A DNA stretch of 40,044 nt from DUUI01 sp964345765 (lineage in GTDB: Bacteria; Bacillota_I; Bacilli_A; Erysipelotrichales; Erysipelotrichaceae): positions 1 through 40,044 of the forward strand of contig CAYFSJ010000010.1 in NCBI GenBank assembly GCA_964345765.1. The letters run 5' to 3'. The translations under genes and the position numbers were made by a program. The notes beneath the pieces are model-generated. The model did no database searches. It was not told the DNA's origin and saw only the letters and a program-made list of their open reading frames with translations. Of this stretch, positions 1 through 7,952 are shown one piece after another; the stretch's first letter is position 1, and each line of letters opens with the position of its first letter.

Positions 1-1
1 T

Positions 2-280
2 GCTGCCATTGATAATTTAACCGTTAACCTATCAAAGTATTTTGCTAAGAAAGGGGTCCGAGTCAATGGGGTAGCGCCAGGACCAGTGTGGACAGCACTT
101 CAACTTGATGGTGGACGACCTAATGGAGATGTTTCTGATTTTGGACAAAATTCATTATTAGAAAGAGCGGGACAACCTGTAGAATTAGCACCAGTTTATG
201 TCTTCTTAGCTTCTGAAGAATCAAGCTTTGTTACTGGACAAATATTTGGTGTAACAGGCGGGACACCAATCCATATCTAA
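2..280 (+). CDS. SDR family oxidoreductase, C-terminal part (5' end outside window)
   Basis: The reading frame is open from the window edge, so only the last 92 codons are present. The visible part reads like the C-terminal third of a classical short-chain dehydrogenase/reductase. It starts just after the catalytic YxxxK region, then has a helix with NLSKYFAKKGVRVN, the conserved 'VAPGPVWT' segment that contacts NAD(P) and substrate, an 'RAGQPVELAPVYVFLAS' helix, and the typical ending 'SSFVTGQIFGVTGG'. This pattern fits the Bacillus YhdF/YdaD-type general-stress or sugar-alcohol dehydrogenase subgroup. The active-site residues lie off the window, so substrate and cofactor cannot be judged. 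A small orphan gene follows 15 bp downstream and may share the transcript. Confidence 0.88.
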   Translation, partial: AAIDNLTVNLSKYFAKKGVRVNGVAPGPVWTALQLDGGRPNGDVSDFGQNSLLERAGQPVELAPVYVFLASEESSFVTGQIFGVTGGTPIHI

Positions 281-295
281 AATTTAGGAGGAAAT

Positions 296-553
296 ATGAA
301 ATATACTTATGAAGACTTTTTAAAAGTCAAAAATGCAATTAGAGAAGATGACATGGAAATCACACATCATGAAGGTGCTCGTCATCCTATTGAAAGCCAA
401 CAAGAGTTTGAAGAACTCTACCATTCTATGAAAGGGTGGATCGATCAAGGTCATGAAATTGGCGAATATGAAAACCAGGACCATTTTGATCAAAATGACA
501 TCCTAGCCATGGAACATATGTTAATGACAAAAGAATTTGGAAAAGAGGAGTAA
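296..553 (+). CDS. small acidic hypothetical protein (85 aa)
   Basis: I do not recognise this protein. It is 85 residues, strongly acidic, rich in His, Glu, Asp and Met, with no membrane segment and no Cys. It has a good AGGAGG ribosome binding site at about 286-291 and ATG at 296. It lies 15 bp behind the SDR gene and ends inside a strong terminator, so it is probably the last gene of that operon. The mixed His/acidic sequence (for example THHEGARHP and QDHFDQND) could bind metal, but there is no specific motif. The Shine-Dalgarno site and terminator make it a credible gene. Confidence 0.7.
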   Translation: MKYTYEDFLKVKNAIREDDMEITHHEGARHPIESQQEFEELYHSMKGWIDQGHEIGEYENQDHFDQNDILAMEHMLMTKEFGKEE

Positions 554-566
554 ACACTCCTTTTTT
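543..566 (+). terminator. intrinsic terminator of SDR/orphan operon
   Basis: A stem AAGAGGAGT (543-551) pairs with ACTCCTTTT (556-564) around a 4-nt loop, with one G:U pair, and runs into a T tract. It overlaps the last codons of the 85-aa gene. Confidence 0.8.
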
Positions 567-570
567 CTTA

Positions 571-600
571 ACAAAAAAACCACCATTGAACAGGTGGTTT
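571..600 (-). terminator. terminator of tRNA-Lys
   Basis: AAACCACC (577-584) and GGTGGTTT (593-600) form a perfect 8-bp stem. Read on the reverse strand it is followed by seven T, so it terminates the tRNA-Lys transcript that arrives from the right. Confidence 0.8.
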
Positions 601-610
601 GATTTAAATT

Positions 611-686
611 TGGTGCTTCCTCACGGGCTCGAACCGTGGACCCAATGATTAAGAGTCATTTGCTCTGCCTACTGAGCTAAGGAAGC
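611..686 (-). tRNA. tRNA-Lys (anticodon CUU)
   Basis: The reverse complement folds as a tRNA: acceptor GCTTCCT/AGGAAGC, D-arm TAGCTCAGTAGGCAGAGCA, anticodon arm AATGA-CTCTTAA-TCATT with anticodon CTT, and T-arm CACGGTTCGAGCCCGTG. CCA is encoded. It is a single-gene unit with its own promoter upstream (698-726) and its own terminator. Confidence 0.97.
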
Positions 687-697
687 GTTGCTGGCAT

Positions 698-726
698 ATT
701 ATAAACCCAAAAGATAATAATTTCAA
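698..726 (-). promoter_or_regulatory. promoter of tRNA-Lys
   Basis: On the reverse strand TTGAAA (726-721), a 17-nt spacer, then TATAAT (703-698). This is near-consensus for the housekeeping sigma factor and sits 11 nt upstream of the mature tRNA. Confidence 0.8.
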
Positions 727-757
727 TAAGCCTACACAAATAAATTAAAAACCTAAA

Positions 758-782
758 GTGAAAAAGGACTTTCGTCCTCTTT
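758..782 (-). terminator. terminator of tRNA-Glu
   Basis: On the reverse strand AGAGGAC, a GAAA tetraloop, then GTCCTTT followed by T residues (stem 774-780 with 63-69 of the same hundred). It separates tRNA-Glu from tRNA-Lys, so the two tRNAs are independent units. Confidence 0.75.
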
Positions 783-791
783 AATATCAAT

Positions 792-867
792 TGGTGACCC
801 GTACGGGGTTCGAACCCGTGAATGCATGCGTGAAAGGCATGTGAGTTAACCATTTCTCCAACGGGCC
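792..867 (-). tRNA. tRNA-Glu (anticodon UUC)
   Basis: The reverse complement has acceptor GGCCCGT/ACGGGTC, anticodon arm CATGC-CTTTCAC-GCATG with anticodon TTC, T-loop TTCGAAC and an encoded CCA. The sequence closely follows the Bacillus-type tRNA-Glu pattern as I remember it. Confidence 0.97.
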
Positions 868-884
868 AATTTCAGCGCTTTTCT

Positions 885-913
885 ACTATACAATATCTAA
901 AGATGAAAATCAA
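885..913 (-). promoter_or_regulatory. promoter of tRNA-Glu
   Basis: On the reverse strand TTGATT (913-908), a 17-nt spacer, and TATAGT (890-885), directly upstream of tRNA-Glu. Confidence 0.7.
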
Positions 914-965
914 GCAATATTTCTAAAAATCTAGTAAAATAATGAATACATTGATTGGAGATTTT

Positions 966-1736
966 ATGAAACTATTAGCAAGTGATTATGACGATACTTT
1001 ATATATAGATGAAAAGATATCTAAAGAAGACTTAATGGCCATCCAAAAATTTCAAGCACAAGGACATATGTTTGGTATAAATAGTGGACGTCATTTAGAT
1101 TCGCTCTTTGAAGAATGCGAAAAATTTGGTCTAACTCCTGATTTTTATATAGGCAATAATGGGACAGTCGTCCTAAATAAAGAACGTGAAGTTGTTTTTA
1201 TAGCTGAGTTTGAAACTGAGATTATCAATGAAGTTTTAAATTATTTTAGAACAAATTTAAGAGATAAAGTTTATTTCATTTCAGTCAATAATGGTTATAG
1301 TTTTGGTCGTGAATTCTTCAATGAAGGATGTGAATTCTTCCCTGATCATTTAGAGCCACTGGACAACTTATTAGAAGGATCCATCTCTACTATGTTCTCT
1401 CAAGTCATCGATCCAAAAGATACGATGCTACTGGTCAATCATTTAAGAGAAGTCTTTAAAGACAGGGTCTATTTTTATGGGAATTCTCCCTTCATCGACA
1501 TAGTCAGTGATGAATTAGATAAAGCAACCGGCATCGAAGTTGTTGCTGATCTATATCAGATTAAGCATGACGATTGTTATGCTATAGGAGATAGCTATAA
1601 TGATATGTCCATGCTATCAAGCTATCACGGATTTGTAATGAGTCACGCCCGTGATTCAGTTAAAGAAGTCGCAAATGAAGTGGTAAATTCTGTTTCAGAA
1701 GCAATTGATAAAATACTAATAAATAATGTTAAGTGA
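966..1736 (+). CDS. Cof-type HAD-IIB phosphatase
   Basis: A 256-aa haloacid dehalogenase superfamily phosphatase of the Cof/HAD-IIB group, likely cytoplasmic and acting on sugar or nucleotide phosphates. The N-terminus carries the nucleophile motif DYDDTLY. 'NSGRHLDSL' is motif II, 'IGNNGT' is the usual Cof cap-entry sequence, and 'AIGDSYNDMSML' near the C-terminus is the metal-binding motif IV. An in-frame ATG at 942 exists, but ATG 966 is preferred because TTGGAG lies at good spacing in front of it and the protein then begins directly with the motif I strand (MKLLASDYDD). The stop codon overlaps the promoter of the following iron-uptake operon. Its substrate cannot be deduced, and its link to iron uptake is only positional. 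Confidence 0.9.
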   Translation: MKLLASDYDDTLYIDEKISKEDLMAIQKFQAQGHMFGINSGRHLDSLFEECEKFGLTPDFYIGNNGTVVLNKEREVVFIAEFETEIINEVLNYFRTNLRDKVYFISVNNGYSFGREFFNEGCEFFPDHLEPLDNLLEGSISTMFSQVIDPKDTMLLVNHLREVFKDRVYFYGNSPFIDIVSDELDKATGIEVVADLYQIKHDDCYAIGDSYNDMSMLSSYHGFVMSHARDSVKEVANEVVNSVSEAIDKILINNVK

Positions 1737-1761
1737 CAATAACTTTGTTATTGTTTACAAT
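1733..1761 (+). promoter_or_regulatory. promoter with overlapping palindromic operator for the iron-siderophore operon
   Basis: GTGACA (1733-1738), a 17-nt spacer and TACAAT (1756-1761) make a good promoter. A perfect inverted repeat ACAATAA-N5-TTATTGT fills 1736-1754, overlapping the -35 end and the spacer. Repression by a metalloregulator of the Fur/DtxR type is an inference from position and from the downstream genes; the repeat is only loosely similar to the Bacillus Fur box. Confidence 0.6.
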
Positions 1762-1783
1762 ACTATCACAAAAGGAGATTGAA

Positions 1784-2683
1784 ATGATTAAATCATTTAG
1801 ATATATAGTTTTATTTTTAAGTGTGCTTTTATTAGCATCCTGTAGCACTACCGCACAACAACCTGAAGGAGAACTAGTAACAGTTCAAACAGGAAACGGC
1901 GAAGTATCCGTCCCAGTCAATCCAAGTAAAGTCGTAACCTTTGACTTTGCGTTAGTGGATTATTTGATGGCCATGGACATTGAACTAGAGATCATTGGTG
2001 CCGCTTTACCTTCAGCACCTGATTACCAACAAGAGTATTTAGCTCAATCTAAAGAAATAGGCACATTAAAAGGACCAGACTTAGAAAAAATCGCAGAGAT
2101 TGCTCCAGATGTTATCTTCATTGGAGGGAGAACCATCGATTTCTATGATGAACTTACTAAGATTGCGCCTGTAGTCTATTTGACAGTTGATAACGCTGAT
2201 TTAATCAATAGCATTAAATCAAACTCGGGAGTGTATGGCCAAATCTTTAACAAAGTGGAAGAAACCAAACAGGCACTTGACCAACTCGATCAATTAATTG
2301 ACTCCATAGAGCCAGTTGATGAAACGGCCTTAGTCTTGATGTATAACGAAGGACAGATCAGTAACTTTGGACCAGGATCACGCTTTGGCTTTATCTTTGA
2401 TTTATTTGGATATAAACCAATCGATGAAAATATAGAAGTCAGTTCACATGGAGTGGATATCTCCTATGAATATATCGCTCAAAACAAACCCGATCAAATC
2501 TTTGTGGTTAATCGCAATTTAATTCACGGAGGTAATGTCAATATTGATACCTTCTACACCAATCCATTATTAGTGGATTTAAATCTTGAAGTGATTGAGT
2601 TAGATCCTAATGCCATCTATCAAGTTGGTGGAGGATTACTCTCAATACAAAAAACAATAAATGAAATTATAAGGTCACAATAA
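1784..2683 (+). CDS. ferric-siderophore ABC transporter, substrate-binding lipoprotein (YclQ/FatB-like)
   Basis: A 299-aa periplasmic-binding-protein-type lipoprotein. The signal peptide ends in the lipobox LLASC, so Cys20 is the lipidated residue. The rest has the two-lobe pattern of the FatB/YclQ family: 'KVVTFDFALVDYLMAMDIE', 'EIGTLKGPDLEKIAEIAPDVIFIGGR' and 'YDELTKIAPVVYL', which match petrobactin/catecholate siderophore binders. The annotated frame could extend upstream to GTG 1733, but ATG 1784 has AAAGGAG in front and starts the signal peptide correctly. It is the first gene of a four-gene importer with permeases and ATPase in tight order. Siderophore identity is inferred by family, not demonstrated. 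Confidence 0.92.
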   Translation: MIKSFRYIVLFLSVLLLASCSTTAQQPEGELVTVQTGNGEVSVPVNPSKVVTFDFALVDYLMAMDIELEIIGAALPSAPDYQQEYLAQSKEIGTLKGPDLEKIAEIAPDVIFIGGRTIDFYDELTKIAPVVYLTVDNADLINSIKSNSGVYGQIFNKVEETKQALDQLDQLIDSIEPVDETALVLMYNEGQISNFGPGSRFGFIFDLFGYKPIDENIEVSSHGVDISYEYIAQNKPDQIFVVNRNLIHGGNVNIDTFYTNPLLVDLNLEVIELDPNAIYQVGGGLLSIQKTINEIIRSQ

Positions 2684-2685
2684 AC

Positions 2686-3657
2686 ATGTTTAATAGGAAT
2701 CAGATAACAATAAACACTGGGTTCTGGATATTCCTACTAATTAGTCTAAGTATTGCCTCCATTTTTATTGGTGCACATGCTTGGGCTTTTTCTGATTTTA
2801 TCGCAGGAGATCCACAAGCTCGATTAATCTTTAGTGTCAGTCGATTACCAAGAGTGATCTCAGTCATTCTAGTTGGAGCAGGATTAAGTGTGAGTGGACT
2901 TTTGATGCAAACGCTCTACCACAATCGCTTTATCTCCCCAACCACAATGGGCACAATGGACTTTGCGCGATTAGGAATCTTGTTATCGATGATGTGGTTT
3001 GGACCAAACCAATCGATGTTTAAATTGTTATTTGCTTTTGGAGTCAGTTTATTAGGCACACTCACCTTACTCCAAATTATTTCCCGCTTGAAAGTTAAAA
3101 ACGAAATAATGGTCCCATTAATTGGGATGGTCTTTGGCCAAGTAATCTCTGCGGTAACGACCTATATTGCTTATCAATTTGATTTGATTCAATCAGTAGG
3201 TGCCTGGTTACAAGGGAGTTTTACGTTAATCACTAATCAAAACAACCAGTTGTTATATTTAATTATTGTCGCTCTTATTGTTATCTTTATTTTTAAAGGT
3301 TTATTCAATATTGCTGGTTTAGGAGAGAGCTTCGCCATCAATTTAGGTGTTCCCTATCAAATGGTGTTGACACTTGGATTAGCTTGTATTTCCTTAATTA
3401 GTGCTGCCTCAGTCATTACTGTCGGTTCAATTCCATTTATTGGGTTAATCATAGGTAATATAGTCACCTTAAGAGTGGGTGATAACCTCAAAAAAGCCAT
3501 ACCACTTTCAGCATTAGTCGGGGCAACCTTTTTAGTGGGGTCAGATATTATTAGTCGTTTAATTATTTTCCCCTATGAAGTTCCAATTTCCTTAATTATT
3601 AGTGTCTTTGGATCGCTCATTTTCTTAGCTATTATCTTTAGGAGTAGTAAAACATGA
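2686..3657 (+). CDS. ferric-siderophore ABC transporter permease 1 (YclN-like)
   Basis: A 323-aa FecCD/BtuC family permease with about nine hydrophobic helices. Typical family segments are 'RLPRVISVILVGAGLSVSG', 'MQTLYHNRFISPTTMGTMD' and the late 'SIPFIGLIIGNI', which is the cytoplasmic coupling region that contacts the ATPase. It starts 2 bp after the lipoprotein gene and overlaps the next permease by 4 bp (ATGA), as expected for subunits translated together. It forms the membrane channel with the second permease. Confidence 0.93.
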   Translation: MFNRNQITINTGFWIFLLISLSIASIFIGAHAWAFSDFIAGDPQARLIFSVSRLPRVISVILVGAGLSVSGLLMQTLYHNRFISPTTMGTMDFARLGILLSMMWFGPNQSMFKLLFAFGVSLLGTLTLLQIISRLKVKNEIMVPLIGMVFGQVISAVTTYIAYQFDLIQSVGAWLQGSFTLITNQNNQLLYLIIVALIVIFIFKGLFNIAGLGESFAINLGVPYQMVLTLGLACISLISAASVITVGSIPFIGLIIGNIVTLRVGDNLKKAIPLSALVGATFLVGSDIISRLIIFPYEVPISLIISVFGSLIFLAIIFRSSKT

Positions 3658-4601
3658 TTCGTTTAAATCAAAAGAATATTGTCTCATTATTGATTGTCTC
3701 AATCATTATGATCAGTATCTACATGCTCTTTGGACTTAATGTGAATAACCTGAATTTTGTTTTGCCCTTTAGAACGAAGAAAATGGTCGCAATTATATTG
3801 GTCTCATTTTTAATGGCTTATAGCAGTATTAGTTTTCAGACAATTACACATAATCGTTTACTCACGCCAAGTGTTATGGGCTTGGATATGCTCTACATTC
3901 TGATACAAACTTTAATTGTATTCTGGTTTAAATTTACGACCTCTAATGTTTTTGTTGAATTTATCCTATCCATTACCTTAATGATACTCATGAGTTTGGT
4001 TTTATTTAAGTTTTTCTTTCAAGATTCTAGTCGAAATGTGTATTTCTTAATCTTAAGTGGAATGGTACTGGGTACATTATTTAGCTCACTATCTAACTTT
4101 ATTCAATTAATGATGGACCCCCATGAATTCGATTTAATCCAAACGCGTATCATTGCGAGTTTCTCAAGTGTGAATGAACGTCTCTTAATTCTTGCCGTAA
4201 TTATTAGCATAGGAATAGCACTATTTATCTTTAAGGACATGGACGATTTAGATGTTCTATCCTTAGGAAGAGATAAATCAATTAATCTAGGAGTAGATTA
4301 TGCCAATACTGTCAAGAAACACTTAGTTTTAATTTCCATAAGTACTGGAATTGTCAGTGCACTGGTGGGGCCGCTTTCATTTCTGAGTATTTTAATTGCT
4401 AGTTTATCAAGACAAATAACCGAAGGTTTTTCTCATAAAATAATGATTTTATTTGGGAGTTTACTCAGTATTATTTTCTTAATCTTTGGATTATGGATGA
4501 TTGAACAAGTGTTTAATCACCAAACAACCATTTCTGTTCTAATCAACTTTGTTGGAGGTCTATACTTTATTGGCCTGATGTTAAAGGAGAGACAAATATG
4601 A
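3654..4601 (+). CDS. ferric-siderophore ABC transporter permease 2 (YclO-like)
   Basis: A 315-aa FecCD family permease, the partner of the preceding one. Features are 'FRTKKMVAIILVSFLMAYSS', 'FQTITHNRLLTPSVMGLDML' and, near the C-terminus, 'VGPLSFLSILIASLSRQI', the coupling-helix region. It is more divergent from the family than permease 1, as is usual for YclO-type subunits. The start overlaps the previous stop (ATGA) and its own stop overlaps the ATPase start, so the operon is translationally coupled. Confidence 0.92.
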   Translation: MIRLNQKNIVSLLIVSIIMISIYMLFGLNVNNLNFVLPFRTKKMVAIILVSFLMAYSSISFQTITHNRLLTPSVMGLDMLYILIQTLIVFWFKFTTSNVFVEFILSITLMILMSLVLFKFFFQDSSRNVYFLILSGMVLGTLFSSLSNFIQLMMDPHEFDLIQTRIIASFSSVNERLLILAVIISIGIALFIFKDMDDLDVLSLGRDKSINLGVDYANTVKKHLVLISISTGIVSALVGPLSFLSILIASLSRQITEGFSHKIMILFGSLLSIIFLIFGLWMIEQVFNHQTTISVLINFVGGLYFIGLMLKERQI

Positions 4602-5356
4602 TTCAAATTCGCGAAATAGACAAGAGTTTTGGCACAAAACAGGTGCTGCATGATGTTAGTCTACAATTGCCACAAAATAAAATGATTTCTTTTATCGGTA
4701 GTAATGGTGCGGGCAAAAGTACCTTGCTCAATATTATTGCTCGTACTTTATTGCGTGATAAAGGAGATATCATTATCAACGATAAGAAAATGGAAGAATA
4801 TAAATCAAATGAACTGGCTAAAACATTAGCTATTTTAAATCAAAGCAATCATTTAAATGTTCGCTTAAAAGTTAAAGAGTTAGTCTCTTTTGGTCGTTTT
4901 CCATATTCAAAAAACAATCTCAATGAAGAAGATCATCGCATTGTTGATGAAACCTTAGAATTATTTAACCTCACTGATTTAGCTGATCGATATTTAGATC
5001 AATTAAGTGGTGGGCAAAAACAATTAGCCTATATTGCGATGGTCGTTGCCCAAGATACGCCTTATATCTTTTTGGATGAACCGCTTAATAACTTAGATAT
5101 GAAACACTCTGTACAAGTGATGAAAACGTTAAAGAAGATTGTGGTTGAGCGTAATAAAACAATTATGGTAGTTATTCATGACATAAACTTTGTGTCGGTC
5201 TATGCAGATTATATCTACGCATTAAAAGATGGAAGAATACTAGCTCATGGTCCGAAAAACGATATTATGCATTCAAAGATTTTAAATGAAGTCTATAACA
5301 TGAACATCAACATTGAACAACTAAGAGGTTGTCGTATTTGTATGTTCTATGATTAA
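4598..5356 (+). CDS. ferric-siderophore ABC transporter ATPase (YclP-like)
   Basis: A 252-aa ATP-binding subunit. Walker A is GSNGAGKST (residues 34-42), the signature is LSGGQKQ, and Walker B is YIFLDEP with the catalytic Glu. The switch His is in 'MVVIHDINFV'. It energises the FecCD permease pair to import ferric siderophore. It is the last gene of the operon; no clear terminator follows before the next promoter. Confidence 0.94.
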   Translation: MIQIREIDKSFGTKQVLHDVSLQLPQNKMISFIGSNGAGKSTLLNIIARTLLRDKGDIIINDKKMEEYKSNELAKTLAILNQSNHLNVRLKVKELVSFGRFPYSKNNLNEEDHRIVDETLELFNLTDLADRYLDQLSGGQKQLAYIAMVVAQDTPYIFLDEPLNNLDMKHSVQVMKTLKKIVVERNKTIMVVIHDINFVSVYADYIYALKDGRILAHGPKNDIMHSKILNEVYNMNINIEQLRGCRICMFYD

Positions 5357-5398
5357 AATGAAGGTAATTAATAAGTAGAGATAAATAATTACTTAGCG

Positions 5399-5404
5399 TA
5401 TAAT
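5399..5404 (+). promoter_or_regulatory. candidate -10 element upstream of the Gfo/Idh/MocA gene
   Basis: A consensus TATAAT lies 20 bp upstream of the GGAGG site. I see no convincing -35. A short inverted repeat, GTAATTA ... TAATTAC with a 15-nt gap, lies just upstream; its meaning is unknown. Confidence 0.4.
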
Positions 5405-5429
5405 AAGCCTATATTATTTAGGAGGCATT

Positions 5430-6404
5430 ATGAAAATACTAACGATAGGAACTAGTTGGATTACTAGTCGCTTTTTAGAGGCGATTGATCTTGTTGATCG
5501 AGTACAACATGTTGCCATTTATTCACGATCATTAGAAAAGGCAAAAGCTTTTAAAGAAGACTGTGTTTATTTTGATGATTTAGATGAAGCACTCAATTCT
5601 GATATTTTCGATACCGTTTATATTGCCAGTCCTAATTCACTTCATTATCCTCAAGCGAAACAAGCGCTTCTCGCAAACAAACATGTTATTTGTGAGAAAC
5701 CGTTTGTTTCGACGAAAGAACAGTTGATTGAATTGATTGAGATTGCCTCATCAAATGAGTTGTTTTTATTTGAGGCCATTACCACGCTACATTTACCTAA
5801 TTATCAAATTATTAAAGAGAATTTGAATCGTGTTGGAAAAGCGAAACTAATCAACTGTAATTTCTCCCAGTACTCATCACGTTATCAACGGTATTTGGAT
5901 GGACAACAAACCAATATCTTTGATCCGAAATTTGATGGGGGAGCACTAAGAGATATTAATGTGTACAATATCCATTTTGTTCTTGGATTGTTTGGAATGC
6001 CTGAAAGTTATCATTATTATGCTAATCGTGGCTATAATCAAGTTGATACCAGTGGGGTTTTATTGTTACAATACAAGGACTTTGTTGGTGTATTAATAGG
6101 CGCAAAAGATAGTTCAAGTGAATCTTATGGCATCATTCAAGGGGAATTAGGTACGATTGAAGTGAGTGATTCATCACTAGGTCGTTGTCAAAAAGTAAAA
6201 TTTATGGGCCATATTATGGATAATCAACAAGAGGTTCAGGTTGAAACTCTTTCGGTTGATCAAAAACATCATATGTCTTATGAGTTAGAAGTATTTAGAG
6301 ATATGGTAGAAAATAAAGACTATATGACAAGGGATAAGTATTTAAACCATAGTCTAAAAGTCGTCGAAATATTAGAGAAAGCAGGGAAGTATGACCAAAG
6401 TTAA
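5430..6404 (+). CDS. Gfo/Idh/MocA family NAD(P)-dependent oxidoreductase
   Basis: A 324-aa dehydrogenase of the glucose-fructose oxidoreductase/inositol dehydrogenase family. The N-terminal Rossmann fold starts MKILTIGTSWITSRFL. This is a variant of the usual GxGxxA loop, and the same GTS-type variant occurs in some family members. 'YIASPNSLHYPQA' and 'HVICEKPF' are the diagnostic strand and the catalytic-Lys motif. The C-terminal domain has 'GGALRDINVYNIHFVLGLFG', where the His is in the usual catalytic region. GGAGG precedes the ATG. The next gene overlaps it by 14 bp. The substrate is probably a sugar or polyol, but nothing in the context fixes it. Confidence 0.9.
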   Translation: MKILTIGTSWITSRFLEAIDLVDRVQHVAIYSRSLEKAKAFKEDCVYFDDLDEALNSDIFDTVYIASPNSLHYPQAKQALLANKHVICEKPFVSTKEQLIELIEIASSNELFLFEAITTLHLPNYQIIKENLNRVGKAKLINCNFSQYSSRYQRYLDGQQTNIFDPKFDGGALRDINVYNIHFVLGLFGMPESYHYYANRGYNQVDTSGVLLLQYKDFVGVLIGAKDSSSESYGIIQGELGTIEVSDSSLGRCQKVKFMGHIMDNQQEVQVETLSVDQKHHMSYELEVFRDMVENKDYMTRDKYLNHSLKVVEILEKAGKYDQS

Positions 6405-7035
6405 TGTCAAAGGATTAGTATTACTCGTATTATTTATTATTGTAACTGGATTTGGGGCCGCCCTCATCATGCAAGTCGCAATTGGTGTAAGTGCTTGGGA
6501 TGCACTGACTCAATCATCAGCAGAAGTGATTGGAATTCAAATAGGAACAATGGGGATTGTATTAAATACAACTTGTCTTATTCTTCAACTATTAATCTTA
6601 CGTAAACAAACTCATTGGAGCATTATCTTTCAGTTTCCAATGAGCTTATTATTGGGGGTTGCTGTCAACTTCTCGTATTATACATTTTTAAGTAATTTTC
6701 ATTTAGATAATTATTTCTTACAGATTGTCTTCTTTTTAATTGGCAATGCCTTCTTAGCCGGTAGTATTGCGGGGATTATGGTCTTAAATATTATGAATTT
6801 CCCACTCGAAGGATTATGCTTGGTTATTTCTCAAAGAACAAGATTCTCATTTGTTCAAGTACGACAAGCTGTTGATTTCTTTTCTGTCGCGATGGCACTC
6901 TTAATTTTCTTTATATTTAGAGGAACGATGACTGTTAGAGAAGGGACCATCATTGGGATGTTGATCTTTAGTCCAATGATTGGTTTATTTATGAAATTAT
7001 GGACACCGCTATTAAAAAGAGAAATGCCTGCTTAG
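6391..7035 (+). CDS. YczE-like integral membrane protein
   Basis: A 214-aa polytopic membrane protein with about five to six hydrophobic helices. It resembles the YczE/YyaS family (COG2364 type): 'GFGAALIMQVAIGVSAWDALTQ', followed by 'GIQIGTMGIVLN' and a C-terminal 'VREGTIIGMLIFSPMIGLFM'. The molecular function of this family is unknown. It overlaps the oxidoreductase gene by 14 bp, so it is likely cotranslated. Its end is covered by a strong bidirectional terminator shared with the convergent psuG. Confidence 0.8.
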   Translation: MTKVNVKGLVLLVLFIIVTGFGAALIMQVAIGVSAWDALTQSSAEVIGIQIGTMGIVLNTTCLILQLLILRKQTHWSIIFQFPMSLLLGVAVNFSYYTFLSNFHLDNYFLQIVFFLIGNAFLAGSIAGIMVLNIMNFPLEGLCLVISQRTRFSFVQVRQAVDFFSVAMALLIFFIFRGTMTVREGTIIGMLIFSPMIGLFMKLWTPLLKREMPA

Positions 7036-7049
7036 ACATTTCTCTTTTT
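7014..7049. terminator. bidirectional terminator between yczE-like gene and psuG
   Basis: A 13-bp perfect stem (7014-7026 with 7037-7049) with a 10-nt loop. It has A residues on the left arm and T residues on the right arm, so it works in both directions. It overlaps the 3' ends of both convergent genes, which overlap each other by 4 bp. Confidence 0.9.
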
Positions 7050-7952
7050 GTTATGTAATAGAGCTAATTGTGCTCCAACTAGCGCATTGTTGTAGACAAG
7101 TTGCAGGTTCGCTTCTAAACTCTTACCTTCAGATAATTCAACAATTCGAGCGAGTAAGAATGGTGTCACATCTTTACCTAGAATGTTTTGTTGATGACTT
7201 TCCTCGAGAGCTTGATTGATGAGTGAATCGATATATTCTTTATCAAGTTCATGTTCTTTTGGGATAGGATTGACGATTAGATTACCACCAGAGAGTTCTA
7301 ACTGTTCTTTAGTATAGATAAACTGAGCAATATCATCAAGTTCATCCATTCTTAAGACAATCTTAATACCACTTTTTCGGGTATAGAAGGCAGGGAGCTC
7401 ATCGGTTTTATACCCAATGACTGGAACTCCTTTGGTTTCTAGATATTCAAGAGTTCTAGGAAGGTCTAAGATTGATTTAGCACCGGCACAAATAACAGTA
7501 ACTGGAGTTTGGCTTAATTCTTCTAAGTCTGCTGAGACGTCCATGTACTCTTGATATCCTTGGTGAACACCCCCAATACCTCCTGTAACAAAGAATTTAA
7601 TATTGGCTAAATCTGCACAAATCATTGTTGCTGCGACGGTCGTTGCACCTATTTTTTTAGTGGCGAGGATGGCAGCTAAATCTCGCCTAGATACTTTTGA
7701 AACATCTTTGGCAGTGGCCAATGTGTGTAAGTCTTCTTGGTCTAAACCGATTTTAATTTTCCCATCCATAATGGCGATAGTTGCTGGGATGGCACCTTGT
7801 TCTCTAATAATATTTTCTACTTTATTAGCCATCTCAACATTTTGTGGGTAAGGCATTCCATGGGAAATAATGGTTGATTCTAAAGCAACAATTGGTAGAT
7901 TATTGTCTAGTGCATTTTGAACTTCTTGATTAATTTGTAGATATTGATTCAT
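7032..7952 (-). CDS. psuG: pseudouridine-5'-phosphate glycosidase
   Basis: A 306-aa PsuG/indigoidine synthase A-like protein. It splits the C-C glycosidic bond of pseudouridine 5'-phosphate to give uracil and ribose 5-phosphate, and needs a divalent metal (Mn2+ in characterised members). Family-defining stretches are 'ALESTIISHGMPYPQNVE', 'GGIGGVHQGY', 'DVSADLEELSQTPVTVICAGAK' and 'LEYLETKGVPVIGY'. The length is normal for the family. It overlaps the end of the upstream HTH-kinase gene by 23 bp, so the two enzymes of pseudouridine salvage are coupled. The ribosome site GGAG lies inside the kinase gene. Confidence 0.95.
   Translation of the reverse strand: MNQYLQINQEVQNALDNNLPIVALESTIISHGMPYPQNVEMANKVENIIREQGAIPATIAIMDGKIKIGLDQEDLHTLATAKDVSKVSRRDLAAILATKKIGATTVAATMICADLANIKFFVTGGIGGVHQGYQEYMDVSADLEELSQTPVTVICAGAKSILDLPRTLEYLETKGVPVIGYKTDELPAFYTRKSGIKIVLRMDELDDIAQFIYTKEQLELSGGNLIVNPIPKEHELDKEYIDSLINQALEESHQQNILGKDVTPFLLARIVELSEGKSLEANLQLVYNNALVGAQLALLHNKKRNV

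Noticed and set aside
942..965. Upstream ATG 942 as start of the HAD phosphatase
   Set aside because: It has no ribosome site and adds eight residues ahead of the motif I strand; ATG 966 has TTGGAG and the family-typical start.
1733..1783. GTG 1733 as start of the siderophore-binding lipoprotein
   Set aside because: It would put 17 residues before the signal peptide and overlap the promoter; ATG 1784 follows AAAGGAG.
5363..5392. Inverted repeat GTAATTA ... TAATTAC as a terminator of the iron operon
   Set aside because: The stem is pure AT apart from its ends and lacks a T tract, so it is unlikely to terminate transcription.
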